Assembly: GCF_963259705.1 (NCBI RefSeq)
Contig: NC_081844.1
Location: forward strand, 45,150,001 to 45,214,000
From: Myotis daubentonii
Lineage: Eukaryota; Chordata; Mammalia; Chiroptera; Vespertilionidae
Direction: 5' to 3'
DNA: 64,000 nucleotides
How positions within the stretch are numbered: the first letter of the stretch is position 1; the number at the start of each line of letters is the position of its first letter. Under the pieces are notes generated by a model, which worked only from the letters and a program-made list of their open reading frames with translations, searched no databases and was not told the DNA's origin. Positions 52,130-63,719 of the stretch are shown here, piece by piece. A program made the translations under genes and the position numbers.

Positions 52130-53865
52130 AAAAACAACTAAAGACGGAACGGACATCATCCAGAACCACAGGAAGGTTGGTTGAGTGGAAATTCTACAAC
52201 TAGGAGGAAAGAGAATATCATACCCAGACTCAGAGGAGGCACAGTGCTGAAGTGAAATACTCAGGTGCGGAGTGCACGCGAGAGGCTGGTGGCGGAGGGT
52301 GCGGTTGTTGTTTTCAATCGGGAGGGAGTTTCAGACTCTGAGCTCCAGATCTGGGCAAGTCTCTAGGGACCCAGACTCAAACGGGAGAAGCGGGACTGTC
52401 TGGCTTCGGTCGGAACTCAAAGGCAGCTTTCTCTCCGAGGTTTGCAGTGGTTGCTGGGACTCTGTGAGGCAGAGCCCCTAGGGACGGAACTGAGAGCAGC
52501 CATAACTGCTCGCTCCTGCCCGCCCTGTAGATCCCCCGGGGACCCGCCCCGCCCAAGCCCTGCACAGAGCCATTTGCCGGATAGCCTCAGGCAAACGCTA
52601 GATTAGTACCGCCCTAGAGATCCAGCACAGAAGCTCTCCCACTGCAGTCACAGCGGACTCTCATAGCCAGTTAGCCTGGAGGTCAAATCACCCCCGGTAT
52701 TGCCGACATCAATCAAGGCTTAACTACAACAAGACTGCATGCACAAAGACCACTAGGGGGTGTACCAAGAAAGCATAAAAAATGCGGAGACAAAGAAACA
52801 GGACAAAACTGTCAATGGAGGATATTGAGTTCAGAACCACACTTTTAAGGTCTCTTAAGAACTGTCTAGAAGCCGCCGATAAATGTAGTGAGATCCTCAA
52901 GAAAACTAATGAGACCCTCGATGTTATGATAAAGAACCAACTAGAAATTAAGCATACACGGACTGAAATAACGAATACTATACAGACTCCCAATAGCAGA
53001 CCAGAGGAGCACAAGAATCAAGGCAAAGATTTGAAATACGAAGAAGCAAAAAACACCCAACCAGAAAAGCAAAATGAAAAAAGAATCCAAAAATACGAAG
53101 ATAGTGTAAGGAGCCTCTGGGACAGCTTCAAGCATACCAACATCAGAATTATAGGGGTGCCAGAAGATGAGAGAGAGCAAGATATTGAAAACCTATTTGA
53201 AGAAATAATGACAGAAAACTTCCCCCACCTGGTGAAAGAAATAGGCTTACAGGTCCAGGAAGCGCAGAGAACTCCAAAGAAAAGGAATCCAAAGAGGACC
53301 ACACCAAGACACATCATAATTAAAATGCCAAGAGCAAAAGACAAAGAGAGAATCTTAAAAGCAGCAAGAGAAAGAAACTCAGTTACCTACAAGGGAATAC
53401 CCATACGACTGTCAGCTGATTTCTCAACAGCAACTTTGCAGGCCAGAAGGGAATGGCAAGAAATATTCAAAGTGATGAATACCAAGAACCTACAACCAAG
53501 ATTACTTTATCCAGCAAAGCTATCATTCAGAACGGAAGGTCAGATAAAGAGCTTCACAGATAAGGAAAAGCTAAAGGAGTTCATCACCACCAAACCAGTA
53601 TTATATGAAATGCTGAAAGGTATCCTTTAAGAAGAGGAAGAAGAAGAAAAAGGTAAAGATACAAATTATGAACAACAAACATGCATCTATCAACAAGTGA
53701 ATCTAAGAATCAAGTGAATAATCTGGTGATCATAATAGAATCAGGGACATAGAAAGGGAATGGACTGACTATTCTTGGGGGGGAAAGGGGTGTGGGAGAT
53801 GCGGGAAGAGCTTGAGATATTTTTAAGTTTTCGATTTTTTAAAATACACTTCAAATAAATAGATC
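52130..53865 (+). mobile_element. HAL1-like (ORF1-only) L1 element
   Basis: It has a G+C-rich L1-type 5' UTR (about 52255-52780), a complete ORF1 (52782-53630), then only about 230 bp to its 3' end ('gggggggaaaggggtgtggg', ending in a T/A-rich run), with no ORF2. L1-derived elements that kept ORF1 but lost ORF2 are known as HAL1. They need ORF2 protein in trans. An imperfect duplication around 52125 and 53850 is possible but not convincing. Confidence 0.7.
52782..53630 (+). CDS. L1/HAL1 ORF1 protein, intact frame
   Basis: A 282-aa frame encoding an L1 ORF1p: an N-terminal helical coiled-coil segment (about residues 8-60), a lysine/glutamate-rich linker, an RRM-like domain from about residue 119 (NIRIIGVPEDE...ENLFEEIM), and a C-terminal domain (RHIIIKMPRAKDKERILKAAR, YKGIPIRLSADFS, LLYPAKLSFRTEG). 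ORF1p is an RNA-binding trimeric chaperone in L1 particles. It is shorter than the human protein (338 aa), mainly in the coiled coil. There is no stop or frameshift, so it may be fairly young or have been retained. No host function is implied. Confidence 0.88.
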   Translation: MRRQRNRTKLSMEDIEFRTTLLRSLKNCLEAADKCSEILKKTNETLDVMIKNQLEIKHTRTEITNTIQTPNSRPEEHKNQGKDLKYEEAKNTQPEKQNEKRIQKYEDSVRSLWDSFKHTNIRIIGVPEDEREQDIENLFEEIMTENFPHLVKEIGLQVQEAQRTPKKRNPKRTTPRHIIIKMPRAKDKERILKAARERNSVTYKGIPIRLSADFSTATLQARREWQEIFKVMNTKNLQPRLLYPAKLSFRTEGQIKSFTDKEKLKEFITTKPVLYEMLKGIL

Positions 53866-54465
53866 AAGGTGATCTCTGCCTTAACTTGGGCTCTTGTTTT
53901 CATATGCAGTCCCCAAAATTAGACACATATTTATTTGCCACTTACTACAGGCCAGCCACTGCTCTGGGTGCCAATGAGAGCCCAGTGAATTAAAGAACCA
54001 AGGCTTCCTCCTGATGCTACTTATATCCCAGAGGAGGGAGTTGGATAATAAAAATAAACATGACATATAAATAAGTGATATAGTATTTTAGAAGGTCATA
54101 CATACTTTGGAAATAGAATTAAAGTGGGCCAGGAAGGAGGACAAAGCTGGTGGATCAGAGAATGCATGGCTGTTTACTTTATCAAGTAGAGGGTCAAGGT
54201 TGAAGTCGGTGCCAAGGTGAATGTAACAGCCTGAGTGAAGCAGGAGTTAGCCATCAGATATCTGGGAAGAGCATCCAGTGCAGGAAAGGCTGGAGAAAAG
54301 GCCTATGCTTCTGTGTTCTGTGAACAGACAGGTAGTCAGTGTGGCTAGAGCAGAGTGAACGGACTGTGAGCAAGCAAGGAGAGGAGAGGAGGAGCAGAAC
54401 AGGAATAAGGAATATGGAGGAAAACAGGGGCTCTCTGGAAAGTAACTTCACAGAGTGATCTGATC
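53866..54465 (+). repeat. Ancient L2-class repeat, diverged
   Basis: 'ccactgctctgggtgccaat', 'ggagttggataataaaaata', 'tagtattttagaaggtcat', 'gtagtcagtgtggctagagc' and 'gagcaagcaaggagaggaga' follow the order of the repeat at 27070-27880 in the same orientation. Confidence 0.5.
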
Positions 54466-54481
54466 ATAAATTTCCTTTTAT

Positions 54482-54647
54482 AAAAAATATTTTTTTAATT
54501 CATTTCAGAGAGGAAGAGAGATAGAAACATCAATGATGAGAGAGAATCATTGATTGGCTGCCTTCTGCACGCCCTACACTAGGGAATCAAACTGTGACCT
54601 CCTGGTTCATAGGTCCATGCTCAACCACTGAGCCAAGCCAGTCAGGC
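54482..54647 (-). mobile_element. VES SINE, minus strand
   Basis: Reversed tail 'aatatttttttaattc', 'cagagaggaagagagatag', head ending 'aagccagtcaggc'. Near-matching 'atcataaatttcc' and 'atgataaatttct' flank it. Confidence 0.85.
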
Positions 54648-54813
54648 TGATGATAAATTTCTAACTGGAAAGGTCATGCTGAGTAGACATGCCCTTTTTA
54701 GTAAAAGGTTTATCGTTGCCTTAAGAGAGCCCTGCCCATTGTTTCTGTGCATCCAGGATAATGCCTCTTGGAAATGCTTCTTCTCAGACCGCTCCTTCTA
54801 CTAATAAATAAAG

Positions 54814-55312
54814 CAGGGGTCCTCAAACTTTTTAAACAGGGGGCCAGTTCACTGTCCTTCAGACCGTTGGAGGGGCGGACTATAGTTTAAAAAAAAACTA
54901 TGAACAAATTCCTATGCACACTGCACATATCTTATTTTGAAGTAAAAAAAAAAACTTCAAAAAAAAAGTCTCTCCTAACTTCAAAAAAAAGGCCCTACTA
55001 ACTGCAAAAAAAAAAAAAAAAAAAAAAATAGACCTCCTAACTTCAAAAAAAAAAAAATCCTAACTTGTTCATACCTCGGTCCTCAGGCAGCAGCAGGTTC
55101 TGCACAGGCAAGCTCATGACTCATCCGATCACACCCGAGACAGAGAGAAGGAGGGGAGTCAGAGAGTGCAGCGCACATTCCACACATGCGCACTGCGGGC
55201 CTGGGACGAGTCCGCTGCTAAGCAACAGGCAGCGGAGGCAAAAACACCTGGCGGGCCAGATAAATGTTTTCACCTGCCACATGTGGCCCCCAGGCTAGTT
55301 TGAGGACCCCTG
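54814..55312. mobile_element. Non-autonomous hAT transposon (499 bp) with A-rich interior
   Basis: Inverted ends 'caggggtcctcaaact' and 'agtttgaggacccctg', with a perfect 8-bp duplication 'aaataaag' (54806-54813, 55313-55320). The interior (54940-55055) holds several poly-A runs spaced by 'ctcctaacttc'-type units, an unusual internal satellite-like expansion. Confidence 0.92.
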
Positions 55313-55320
55313 AAATAAAG

Positions 55321-55535
55321 AATGCTCACTCTCCAGAGAGCTCAGAATCTTGTGAACTATCCTTGAATCTGATCCCCACCTTCATGTAGACTTACTGAGC
55401 TCCCTTCTTCATTCCATAAAAGCTGCAAAACGGTTATCCTCGGGAGTGTTTGAGATCTGGCTCCAGGCGTACCTTGTCATTTAGTCTCAAATAAACTCAT
55501 GAAAATTCTCTGTAGGTTTGGACGATTCTTACATG
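55321..55535 (+). mobile_element. Possible LTR 3' part, interrupted by the hAT element
   Basis: 'tccataaaagctgc', 'tttgagatctggctcc', 'tctcaaataaactcatgaa' and 'ggacgattcttaca' resemble the R/U5 end of a gamma-type LTR. The sequence before the hAT insertion (about 54650-54805) may be its 5' part. Ends were not verified. Confidence 0.4.
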
Positions 55536-55804
55536 GACAGGAATTTGGTCAGAGAGGGAAAAGACTGAGGTAAGGCCTTGGGAACCATTGTAAGGACTTC
55601 ACTTTTCCTTTGAAAGAGATGAGGGTCCTCAGATAGATTTATGCAGAGTGACTTAGGCTGGTTTTTTATCATCAGAGGAACTACTTCACCTTTATTGCTT
55701 TAGACCCTAAATAGACCTGGAAGTCAAATATGATAAAGGCTAAAGGTTGAGAGTGCAGGCAGGCAGTGTCATTGGGACCCTAGAAACTCCAGGATCATAA
55801 TATA

Positions 55805-55807
55805 CTC

Positions 55808-55840
<33 letters not shown>

Positions 55841-56063
55841 TTAGAGAGAGAGAATGGAGGGGAGAGGGGAGGGGGGAGAGAGAGAGAAACGTGGATGTGG
55901 ATGTGAGAGAGACACATACACCAATTGGTTGCCTCCTGTTCCCACGCGACCAGGGCTGGGGATCAAGCCCACAAGGGAGGTATGTGTCCTGACTGGGAAT
56001 TGAACCCATGACCCTTCAGGCCTCGGGCTGACAGTCTAACCACTGAGTAAAACAGGCCAGGGC
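55805..56063 (-). mobile_element. VES SINE, minus strand, with (ATT)n tail
   Basis: An ATT microsatellite (55809-55840), purine tract, head ending 'aaaacaggccagggc'. Target duplication 'cataatatactcttta' / 'cataatttactcttta' lies on either side. Confidence 0.9.
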
Positions 56064-57324
56064 TCATAATTTACTCTTTAGATGGAAGAAGTCCACACCG
56101 GCTTTCTCCCAGAAATGTAACTGTCCATTTCTCAGAAACCTTCAGGAAAAAACTTGCCGTCTTCTCATGGGAATACACTTTCCTTCAAGAAAATAAAATG
56201 CTTCCCCTTATTTTTTCATGGCAGACCCAAGCATGAGAAAAAGGTTGCTTGATGATTTAGCACATCCCCGTCTGAGTAATCCCAGGCACACATTTTTAAA
56301 GCATACACAAAGATATCTTTGTGAAATGTATTCCATACCAGCTTCCAGCATCCACAGCCTTCATTTACACAGATCACTTTGTGTAAGTCATGCTCGCTGG
56401 TACTATTAAGTAGTCAGAGTTCATATTCTTGTGAAAATTCTCCCCTGAAGGCCAATTCACTTGTAATGAAACCACATTTTGAGTAGTGAAAGAGTCCAGC
56501 TGGATACGCTGGTAAGACATTTTCATCTTCTTGAGAACATTTCAGCTTTCTAAGTATTGCACATTTGGAATAGAGAATGGTTTCTGAATTTAAGCTTAAT
56601 GAAACATGAAGTGTGATAAGCAAACATCCACTCACTCCTCTCTGTCTGAGGAAATATTATTAGGAAAACTCGCTGCTCACTAGAGAATTGATCATATGCA
56701 CTGCTTAGCTATTAACAGTCCTCGGATCAAATGAGGCTGCTCAGATGAAAGAAGAAACACAAGAACTCAGCCAGGGAATATTACTCCAAAGTGAAACACT
56801 CTAAGATACAAAATATAACTGACTTCAAGCTCACATGACTGCTATTAGCCTTCATACCACCTATGCACACTTTAGACCTGGTTGTTGAGTGTAAGTCATA
56901 TGAGAACTTTCACTTTGTGTAATTCCCCTAAGCCCCATAGTCTTCATGTTTTATAGGACATCCAGAATTTCATCATTTTATTTATCTCATCAGTAAAAAT
57001 GCACTGCAACAGAATGAAATGGATTCCTTATATAGAATTTTCCAAAAACACGTTTTATTAAGACTTTGTTTTCATTAGAAGTTTCTGCAAAGTCATGTTA
57101 GGTAAGAAAGCCATAAGCAATTTATAGCTTCATGACTAATTCAATGCCAGTCCATTCCCCCAGGATTATCTTCTTTCCCATATTTATTTATATTCTCGTT
57201 ATCTTTTTCTGGTAATTCTTTGTCCCTTACAATATTGGATAATACAAATGATAAAGAATTTTAAACAGATTTTGTTTACATCTTTGAATAAAGATTAAAC
57301 TTAAGAATATCTTAAATAAGTTTT
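56064..57324. other. Intergenic, no gene recognised
   Basis: A+T-rich unassigned sequence. Short frames (56218-56409, 56414-56635) have no domain. Confidence 0.4.
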
Positions 57325-57332
57325 ACTTAGAC

Positions 57333-57567
57333 CAGCCATGGGCAAACTACGGCCCGCGGGCTGGATCCGGCCCATTCGGCTGTTCTATCCGGCCCGCGGA
57401 GCCGAAAGAGCGGAGGGTTCTCTTGCTCTCCCCTCCGCTCCTTCACCAGCAGCAGTGTTAACATGTATTAGTTCACACAAACACTCCATCCATGCTTTTG
57501 TTCCGGCCCTCCGGTCCAGTTTAAGAACCCATTGTGGCCCTCGAGTCAAAAAGTTTGCCCACCCCTG
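57333..57567. mobile_element. Non-autonomous hAT transposon (235 bp)
   Basis: Starts 'cagccatgggcaaactacgg' and ends 'aaagtttgcccacccctg', with a perfect 8-bp duplication 'acttagac' at 57325-57332 and 57568-57575. The body is G+C-rich with 'ccggcccgcggagccg'. No transposase. Confidence 0.93.
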
Positions 57568-57575
57568 ACTTAGAC

Positions 57576-58907
57576 TATCTTAATAATCAAATTAAGCTGT
57601 ATTTTGCTATGTGATTTCTGAATGCTATCCACTTAAATTTAATTACAAGCTTCAGAGAATTATAAGGATACTTTCTAAAGCAGATTTCCTTGTTGGTGCC
57701 CACACACTCTTATTTGTTATTTATTGTATTACTCCGACAGCTTGTCCATAGCATCAGACCTTTTCTCTTGTACCTGGTCAACTACTTCTTATCCTCACTC
57801 CACATGTGTATTAGTTGGACCCTCAGTAAAAATTGATAGCATCTTCAAGCTGGTTGATTGGGAAGCAAGCATTTAATAAGAACTATTTTAAAAGATGTGG
57901 GCTGGACTTAGGAAAAGCAATAGATATGATGACCACTTCAAAGCTGGTGACAGCAGAGCCATTACTATTCTTCCTCTCAAAGAGGCAAGGAGAGGAAGCC
58001 ACTACTGGGTTACAGAGAGTGAGAGCTCTGCTGAGAAGGGAGGCCCCTTGATGGGAGTGTGTCCTTTGGTTGAGGGATGAGAACCACTCATGGAACCACC
58101 TAGAGGAGCCAAAAAAAAGTAAGTACCAGGTCTTTATGCCCCTCCCTCCCTCTGATCTCTTCCCAATATCCCTCATTTTTTGAGTACAACCAGAAATCAG
58201 AGAGCAAGAAAGACTTAATGCATTCCTCACAAGTTGGGACCCCAGGACACAGAGCAAAGTGAAGAAAACAGAGAATGGATCTCAAGAGCAAATGGGGCAT
58301 TTCCAGCACATCTTCCAAATCATGTTCCCTGTCCACTGGGTAGTGGACTGAAGCAATCAGGTAAGTGGCCTCCTCTGCTGAGGATGACTAGAAGTTCTTG
58401 TGGAAAACCTTGTAATAGCTGAGTCTACTTATGTTCCTTCAGAAGGGCCTCTTGAGAGACCCATGTAAGAATTATTGCATGTGTAATCAATTTCTGTCGT
58501 CAGCCCTTCAGATATATCTATGATTAGCATGCTGTTGTTAGTAATTAAAAAAAAAAGAAGTGACTAATTTGCACCTATCTTTAATTTAGTGGAACTACTT
58601 AGGCATTGACAGAGGTTCAAACCATGAGCTTGAAAGGAATCAATACAAATAAGAAAGCTGTAGATAATAACTGATGGCACTACTCAAGTCTCATCCTATT
58701 CAACAAGAGGCCAGATTTCAGATGTCATTAAATTTTAAAATCACTTTGAGCTATTTTATTAATTCTCTTTGGAATCAACCTCAATTCATGCTCCCTAAAA
58801 ATGAATCCATTAAAGGAAGCTTCCAACAATGTCAGGGCATTCTATAGTTCACCTGAGAGGACCTGACTCTGCACCCCAAATATTGTTGGAGTGCCATTCT
58901 GAGCCTG
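57576..58907. other. Intergenic, no gene recognised
   Basis: Unassigned sequence. The 124-aa minus frame at 57883-58257 and the overlapping frames around it lack recognisable motifs. Confidence 0.4.
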
Positions 58908-58913
58908 GTCAAG

Positions 58914-59871
58914 TGCCGGGAGCCGGTCCATCCTTGCTATTTCAAGGGACCTAGCATATAATGGCATACTGTTCTTAATATGTTTGCTCACCTTCTTGGC
59001 ACTATGTGTTTTAACCAAGGTCACCTCTCTGAGAAAGGTTGTTTCCCCAGGTAGGGATTTTCCCCTGAAGTTAGGGAGGGAATAAAACCCCTTAACTAAG
59101 TGCCAGGCGGGTAATTAATCACTTTAACTACGAACAATCATGCTTAAGCTACATAATCTTTACTCCCTGGAATGGAGATAAGAAACACCCTAACCTTTGG
59201 AATAGAGATTGATAGGATTGGAATCAACTGGTATAAATACAGATGTAACAAGACAATAGGACACAGAACCTAGACACAGAACCTACACAGAACCTAGAGA
59301 CAGAAGAACTTTGCTGGAGAGAACATGGCAAAAGATCCTGGACAGAAACTGGCCACAGAACCTAGAGACAGAACCTAGCGAGAGAACCTGGCTGAAGAAC
59401 CTAGAGACAGAACCTGGCTACAGAACCTGGATAGAACATGGCAAGAGAACCTGACTAGAACCTGGTGACCGAACCTGGCTGGAGAAACTGGACCGAACCT
59501 GGCTGGAGAATCTAGTGAGGGAACATGGCTACAGAACCTGGCTGGAGAACCTAGAGAACCTGGCTGGACTGAACCTGACTACAGAAAATGGCAAGAGAAC
59601 CTGACTAGAACCTGGTGACTGAACCTGGCTGGAGAATCTAGCGAGGGAACATGGCTAGAGAACCTGGCTGGAGAACCTAGCAAGAGAACATGGACACAGA
59701 ACTTGGCTGGAGATCCTGACCAGAACTTCTCTGGAGATCCTGACCAGAACTTGGCTAGAGATCCTGGCTAGGCTGCTGATCAACTGATCGCTGTCTCTGT
59801 GTCATTTCTTCTTTGCCAACTCTGTCCACACCTTTGGGGACCCCTGGACCTGCTGGGGTTGGGCCCCAACA
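58914..59871 (+). mobile_element. Solo LTR of a class II-like endogenous retrovirus, with internal minisatellite
   Basis: Begins TGCCGGG, ends CCCCAACA, and is flanked by a perfect 6-bp duplication 'gtcaag' (58908-58913, 59872-59877). Six-base duplications and TG...CA ends fit class II (ERVK-like) elements. A TATA box lies at 59232-59239. After the expected start the R region is expanded into about 500 bp of imperfect 'gaacctggctggaga' units. No internal proviral genes remain. Confidence 0.88.
59258..59765 (+). repeat. 'gagaacctggct' minisatellite in the LTR
   Basis: Imperfect tandem units of roughly 10-25 bp sharing the core 'gaacctgg' or 'gaacctag', often joined as 'tggctggagaacctag'. The equivalent in the LTR at 46975-47497 is only about 60 bp; in the retrocopy at 10095 it is about 340 bp. 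Confidence 0.9.
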
Positions 59872-59877
59872 GTCAAG

Positions 59878-62867
59878 TTCTAGGCACAGACACCCATTGT
59901 TTTGAGGGATCAAAGTCTGTTCCAAGAGTTGTAAACATCTAACTTGTAGGCATGTGTTTGGTTTAAATGTATAGTGATTTCTATTTATTTTCATTTGTCT
60001 TTAGATAAATTATAGCATCTTCAGATGTGCTATCTGTTCTCAACTTCAGTGTAGTCTGTTCCCTAACTAGCTTCCCCTGGAATTTGAGTTATGACCCAAG
60101 GTCTATGCTTAGAGACAAAGCTCTGGCCTGTGTACAAATAAAGAAGAGAAGGAAAGCATCCATGACCACATATCATTATTATTCTTTTTACTCTAAATTT
60201 TAATGTTGAATGTAGAGTAGTCTGTTCTGGGTTCCATTCATAAAATCTATCTCAGTCATATATCCTTTCATTTTTACATGTTTGTGTCTTTGTATTAAAA
60301 ACAGGTAGCATTTAATTATTTTTTTCTTTTTCATGTCATCTGAAAATCTTTTCTTTTTAATTCATTTCTTAAGGTTATTTATACTCAATATGATCATTGG
60401 CATGTTTAGGTTTAAATCTACCGTCTTATTTGACTTTCCTTTCTTACATCTGCTCTTCGCTTTCCTTTCCTCCTCTTCTGCATTCCTTCAGATTAATAGA
60501 CATTTTTATTATTACTGTTTTATTTTATCTCCTTTGTTGGCTTCTTAACTGTAACTGTAACTCTTTTCTTTTTTTAATACATGCTTTAGGAGCTATATCC
60601 AGAGCAGATAAGCTGTGTTGGTTATTTCTGGTGGGAGACTAAATCTGGATCATCTTACTTTAACTTGGTCGAAACCATGTGTGGTTTTTAACTGTGTTTT
60701 TAGTATTTCAAAGCAATCTCTGTCTATTCTAACTTTTTTCTTTGCATTACTTCTATAAGATGTTAAAAGAGAGCATGATCATGTTCACATTAAACCTTCC
60801 AGCAAATCCATTCTTATCTATGATCACCCAACTCCTTAGTCTAAGGCTTAGGAGGAAATGTTTGCCCTAGGACCCAATGCACTGGAGGTAACCGTAAGTA
60901 TTCCCTACATAACCATGTCATAAAATGACATTGTCACTTTGAAAGGTAAATAGTTTCAGATTTTGAAAAGGTTATAAGGCAATTATTTGCATAACCTTTT
61001 CCCTAAAGCTTTTGTTAAATAATTTTAAAAATAATAATAATATTGTTATTTTTTTTGTCAAAGATTGAATTGTTTTCATCTGGAGCTAAATTTCCAAATG
61101 AGATGGAAGATATATAAATAGAATTGACAGTGTATTATTAGTGTCATCTTATCAAATACACCTTTCAGTCTGAACTTTCTACAGCTCATTTTGGGTGTAT
61201 GAATTTACTGCTAATGTTGATGTACAAATATAAGACAAAATTTCCAAGGTTAGTTTTAAGGACTAATTAAAAAGCAAGTTTACCCAAAAAATCTATTTTC
61301 AGCAATATTTCAGAAAAAAGCAATGTGATTTTTTGATATAATTTTAAACAATTTTTATTGTAAATATAATGCACATCAATTGTTAAGATTTAAAATAGGA
61401 GAAAAAAACTAAACTTACTTATATTTTTAGAATCAGAAAAACTACTTACTTTAGAATCAGAAAAAACTAAACTTACTTATATTTTTAGAATTAGAAAAAC
61501 TACTATTTGCATTTTGATGTATTTTTTTTAGTCTTTATGTTTTTCTATTCATATAGAAATATACTTTATTTATATATTTATTTTGTTGTCAAATAATGTA
61601 ATTGAATTGCACATATTTTGTAAACTTGCTTTTTGCCTTTAATATCAGTTCATAGCTTTCTAACAGTTTCAGTTCATCAGTTTTATGATTTAATGTTTAT
61701 GTCATGTTTCTCTTCTATGTAAAAGGCAGATATTTGTCACTTGTGAATATAAAAGTAATTGGTATCCATAAAGGAAAAGAAGACATGCTCAGTATCCAAA
61801 ATTTTTGTCCGTACCCCAAATAAAACATTCAAGGTGAATATTTATCTTGGTTAATCAACTATTTGTTGAACCAATCTTTACCATTAGTGTGGATAATTAG
61901 TGTGGATAATTTTTCCAAGGCTTTGTTTCAGAAACTTCCCCTTTTGGATGTTTCACAAGGGACTGGTAGAATTATGCTTGGGCTTATCAAGACCTTCACA
62001 TAACAGGCCCATTACTCTCAGAGGTGCTAATGATTGGTGTTACAACAGCAGACAGGGAATCAAGGTGGCAGCAATACCTGTAAGTATTCAAAGCTTCTAA
62101 AAATAGGTACCTTCATTACTCATTAATGACTATTAGGAGACAGTATTAACAACATGTTATCCAGCATATTTGAGAAGTGAGATATTCTAAAAAATAGAGA
62201 TATGCATTTCTTTGCTTCTGTGTTTTCAGCCTATACAAAACAATCACCTGAGGCACTTGTGAAAATTCCACACCCCTTTTCTACCCCAGACCACGGAACC
62301 AACATCTCCAGGGAAGATTCTACTTTTAACAATTCCCCTTCCCAGGCAATTCTAAAGCCGTGGCAAGTTTGAGGAAAAATATTTTATATGAATATGTTTT
62401 TTCCCCCTCAAAATATTAAGCTTCAGCAAAAAGAAATAAATATAAATAAATAAATGTGGTTCTAAAACTATATTGAATACATTTGTCTCTGCTGATTCAG
62501 AAAAGGCATTGCACAATCTTACTGAATACCAAGAGCAGCATTAATAACACACATGCAATTATTCAGAGAGTATTTTATGTTATGTGCTTTTTGCCACAAT
62601 AATAAAAAGAACATACATTATAATGGAATTAAGTAGGTTATAGGAAATAGTGTCCTATTTAACAGTTCATTTTTAATAGAAAGTTCATATATTGTTGATG
62701 TCCAGGTTATTTCATGGTGTTCTATAGCATTCATACTCTACCTGTGTTGATTAGCAAGGTACAGTAGTTATTAAACTCTAAGTTATTTGATATAAATTTA
62801 TCTGCAGAAGTGTATGAATAGTGTATTTTGTTTCACCATCTCAATGGTTCATGTCATTTTTTACAAA
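59878..62867. other. Intergenic, A+T-rich, no gene recognised
   Basis: No recognisable gene over 3 kb. A short MER-type hAT trace may lie at about 62230-62380 ('caatcacctgaggcacttgt'). Frames such as 60333-60642 and 61900-62100 have no domain. Confidence 0.4.
61403..61505. repeat. Tandem duplication, unit about 58 bp
   Basis: 'aaactaaacttacttatat' with the following 'ttagaatcagaaaaactact' occurs twice in a row, the second copy with one change. This is a recent local duplication. Confidence 0.8.
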
Positions 62868-63719
62868 ACTAGAGGCCTGGTGCACTAAAATCGTGCACTG
62901 GTGCGATCCCTAGGGCTGGCCGGCGATCCAAGCACGAGTGTCTGGCATGGAAGGGCAGGTCCCAGCTGACCTCTGGGCCCTGGGCAGCACCTGGGTCCCC
63001 GGGCCCCTGCACGCCCCCCTCTGAGTCATGGTGCCCAAGTCCCCACATGGAGATGTGGAGAGTGTGGCCGGAAGCTGCAGGCCGGAATGCAGTGTGGGCC
63101 TCTGGGCTGCCCCAGAGGTGCTGCATGGAAGCCGGGCAGAAAGAGTGCTCTCTCCTAGCTGGTCTTGCAGTCCAGCTCCTGCGTGAGCCCATGGGAAGCC
63201 AGACTGGCCCCTGCGGTCCCAGCAGCTGTATCCCGGCTCACCTGGATGAGGCCACGTGGTTGTGAGGTGGGCTCCTCAAGGGCACCCGACACTGAGCGCA
63301 GGGCCTTCCCTGGCACGCGAGCCCTGGCGTCCCAGGGGAGGGTAGCAGGGGAAGTAAGAGCAAGTTCGGTGGACACTCCGCATTCTCACCGCACCTTGGT
63401 CCCCATCACACCCACCCCCAGGTAGCTGGCAAGAGGTCACAGCCCTCTGCCTGGGTTCCACGGAAGGTTGGTCGCTGCCACCCACCCCCAGTTCCCCACC
63501 CCAGCCCAAAACCTGGCTCCATGCAATTATTGGGGCCCATCAGGGTTGGCAGTGCCTCCACTGCCACCCGCTGCCAGCACTGCGTTACTGACACCCACCA
63601 TGTTCAGCACCACCCCCTGGTGGTCAGTGTATGTCATAGCGAGTGGTTGAACTCCCGGTCTCCTGGTCCAATGACTGCCCAAGGGAACAATTTGCATATT
63701 AGGCTTTTATTATATAAGA
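62868..63719 (-). mobile_element. Non-autonomous Helitron, minus strand (longest copy)
   Basis: Starts with the reversed 3' end 'actagaggcctggtgcac' and hairpin 'aaaatcgtgcac', and ends with the reversed 5' end 'ggcttttattatataaga' preceded by 'tttgcatatta'. At 852 bp it is the largest Helitron here. The G+C-rich interior gives many overlapping frames on both strands; none has a recognised domain. Confidence 0.92.

Noticed and set aside
59258..59765. CRISPR-like array of short repeats
   Set aside because: The units are imperfect and of irregular length with no unique spacers, and they lie inside an LTR of a mammalian genome.
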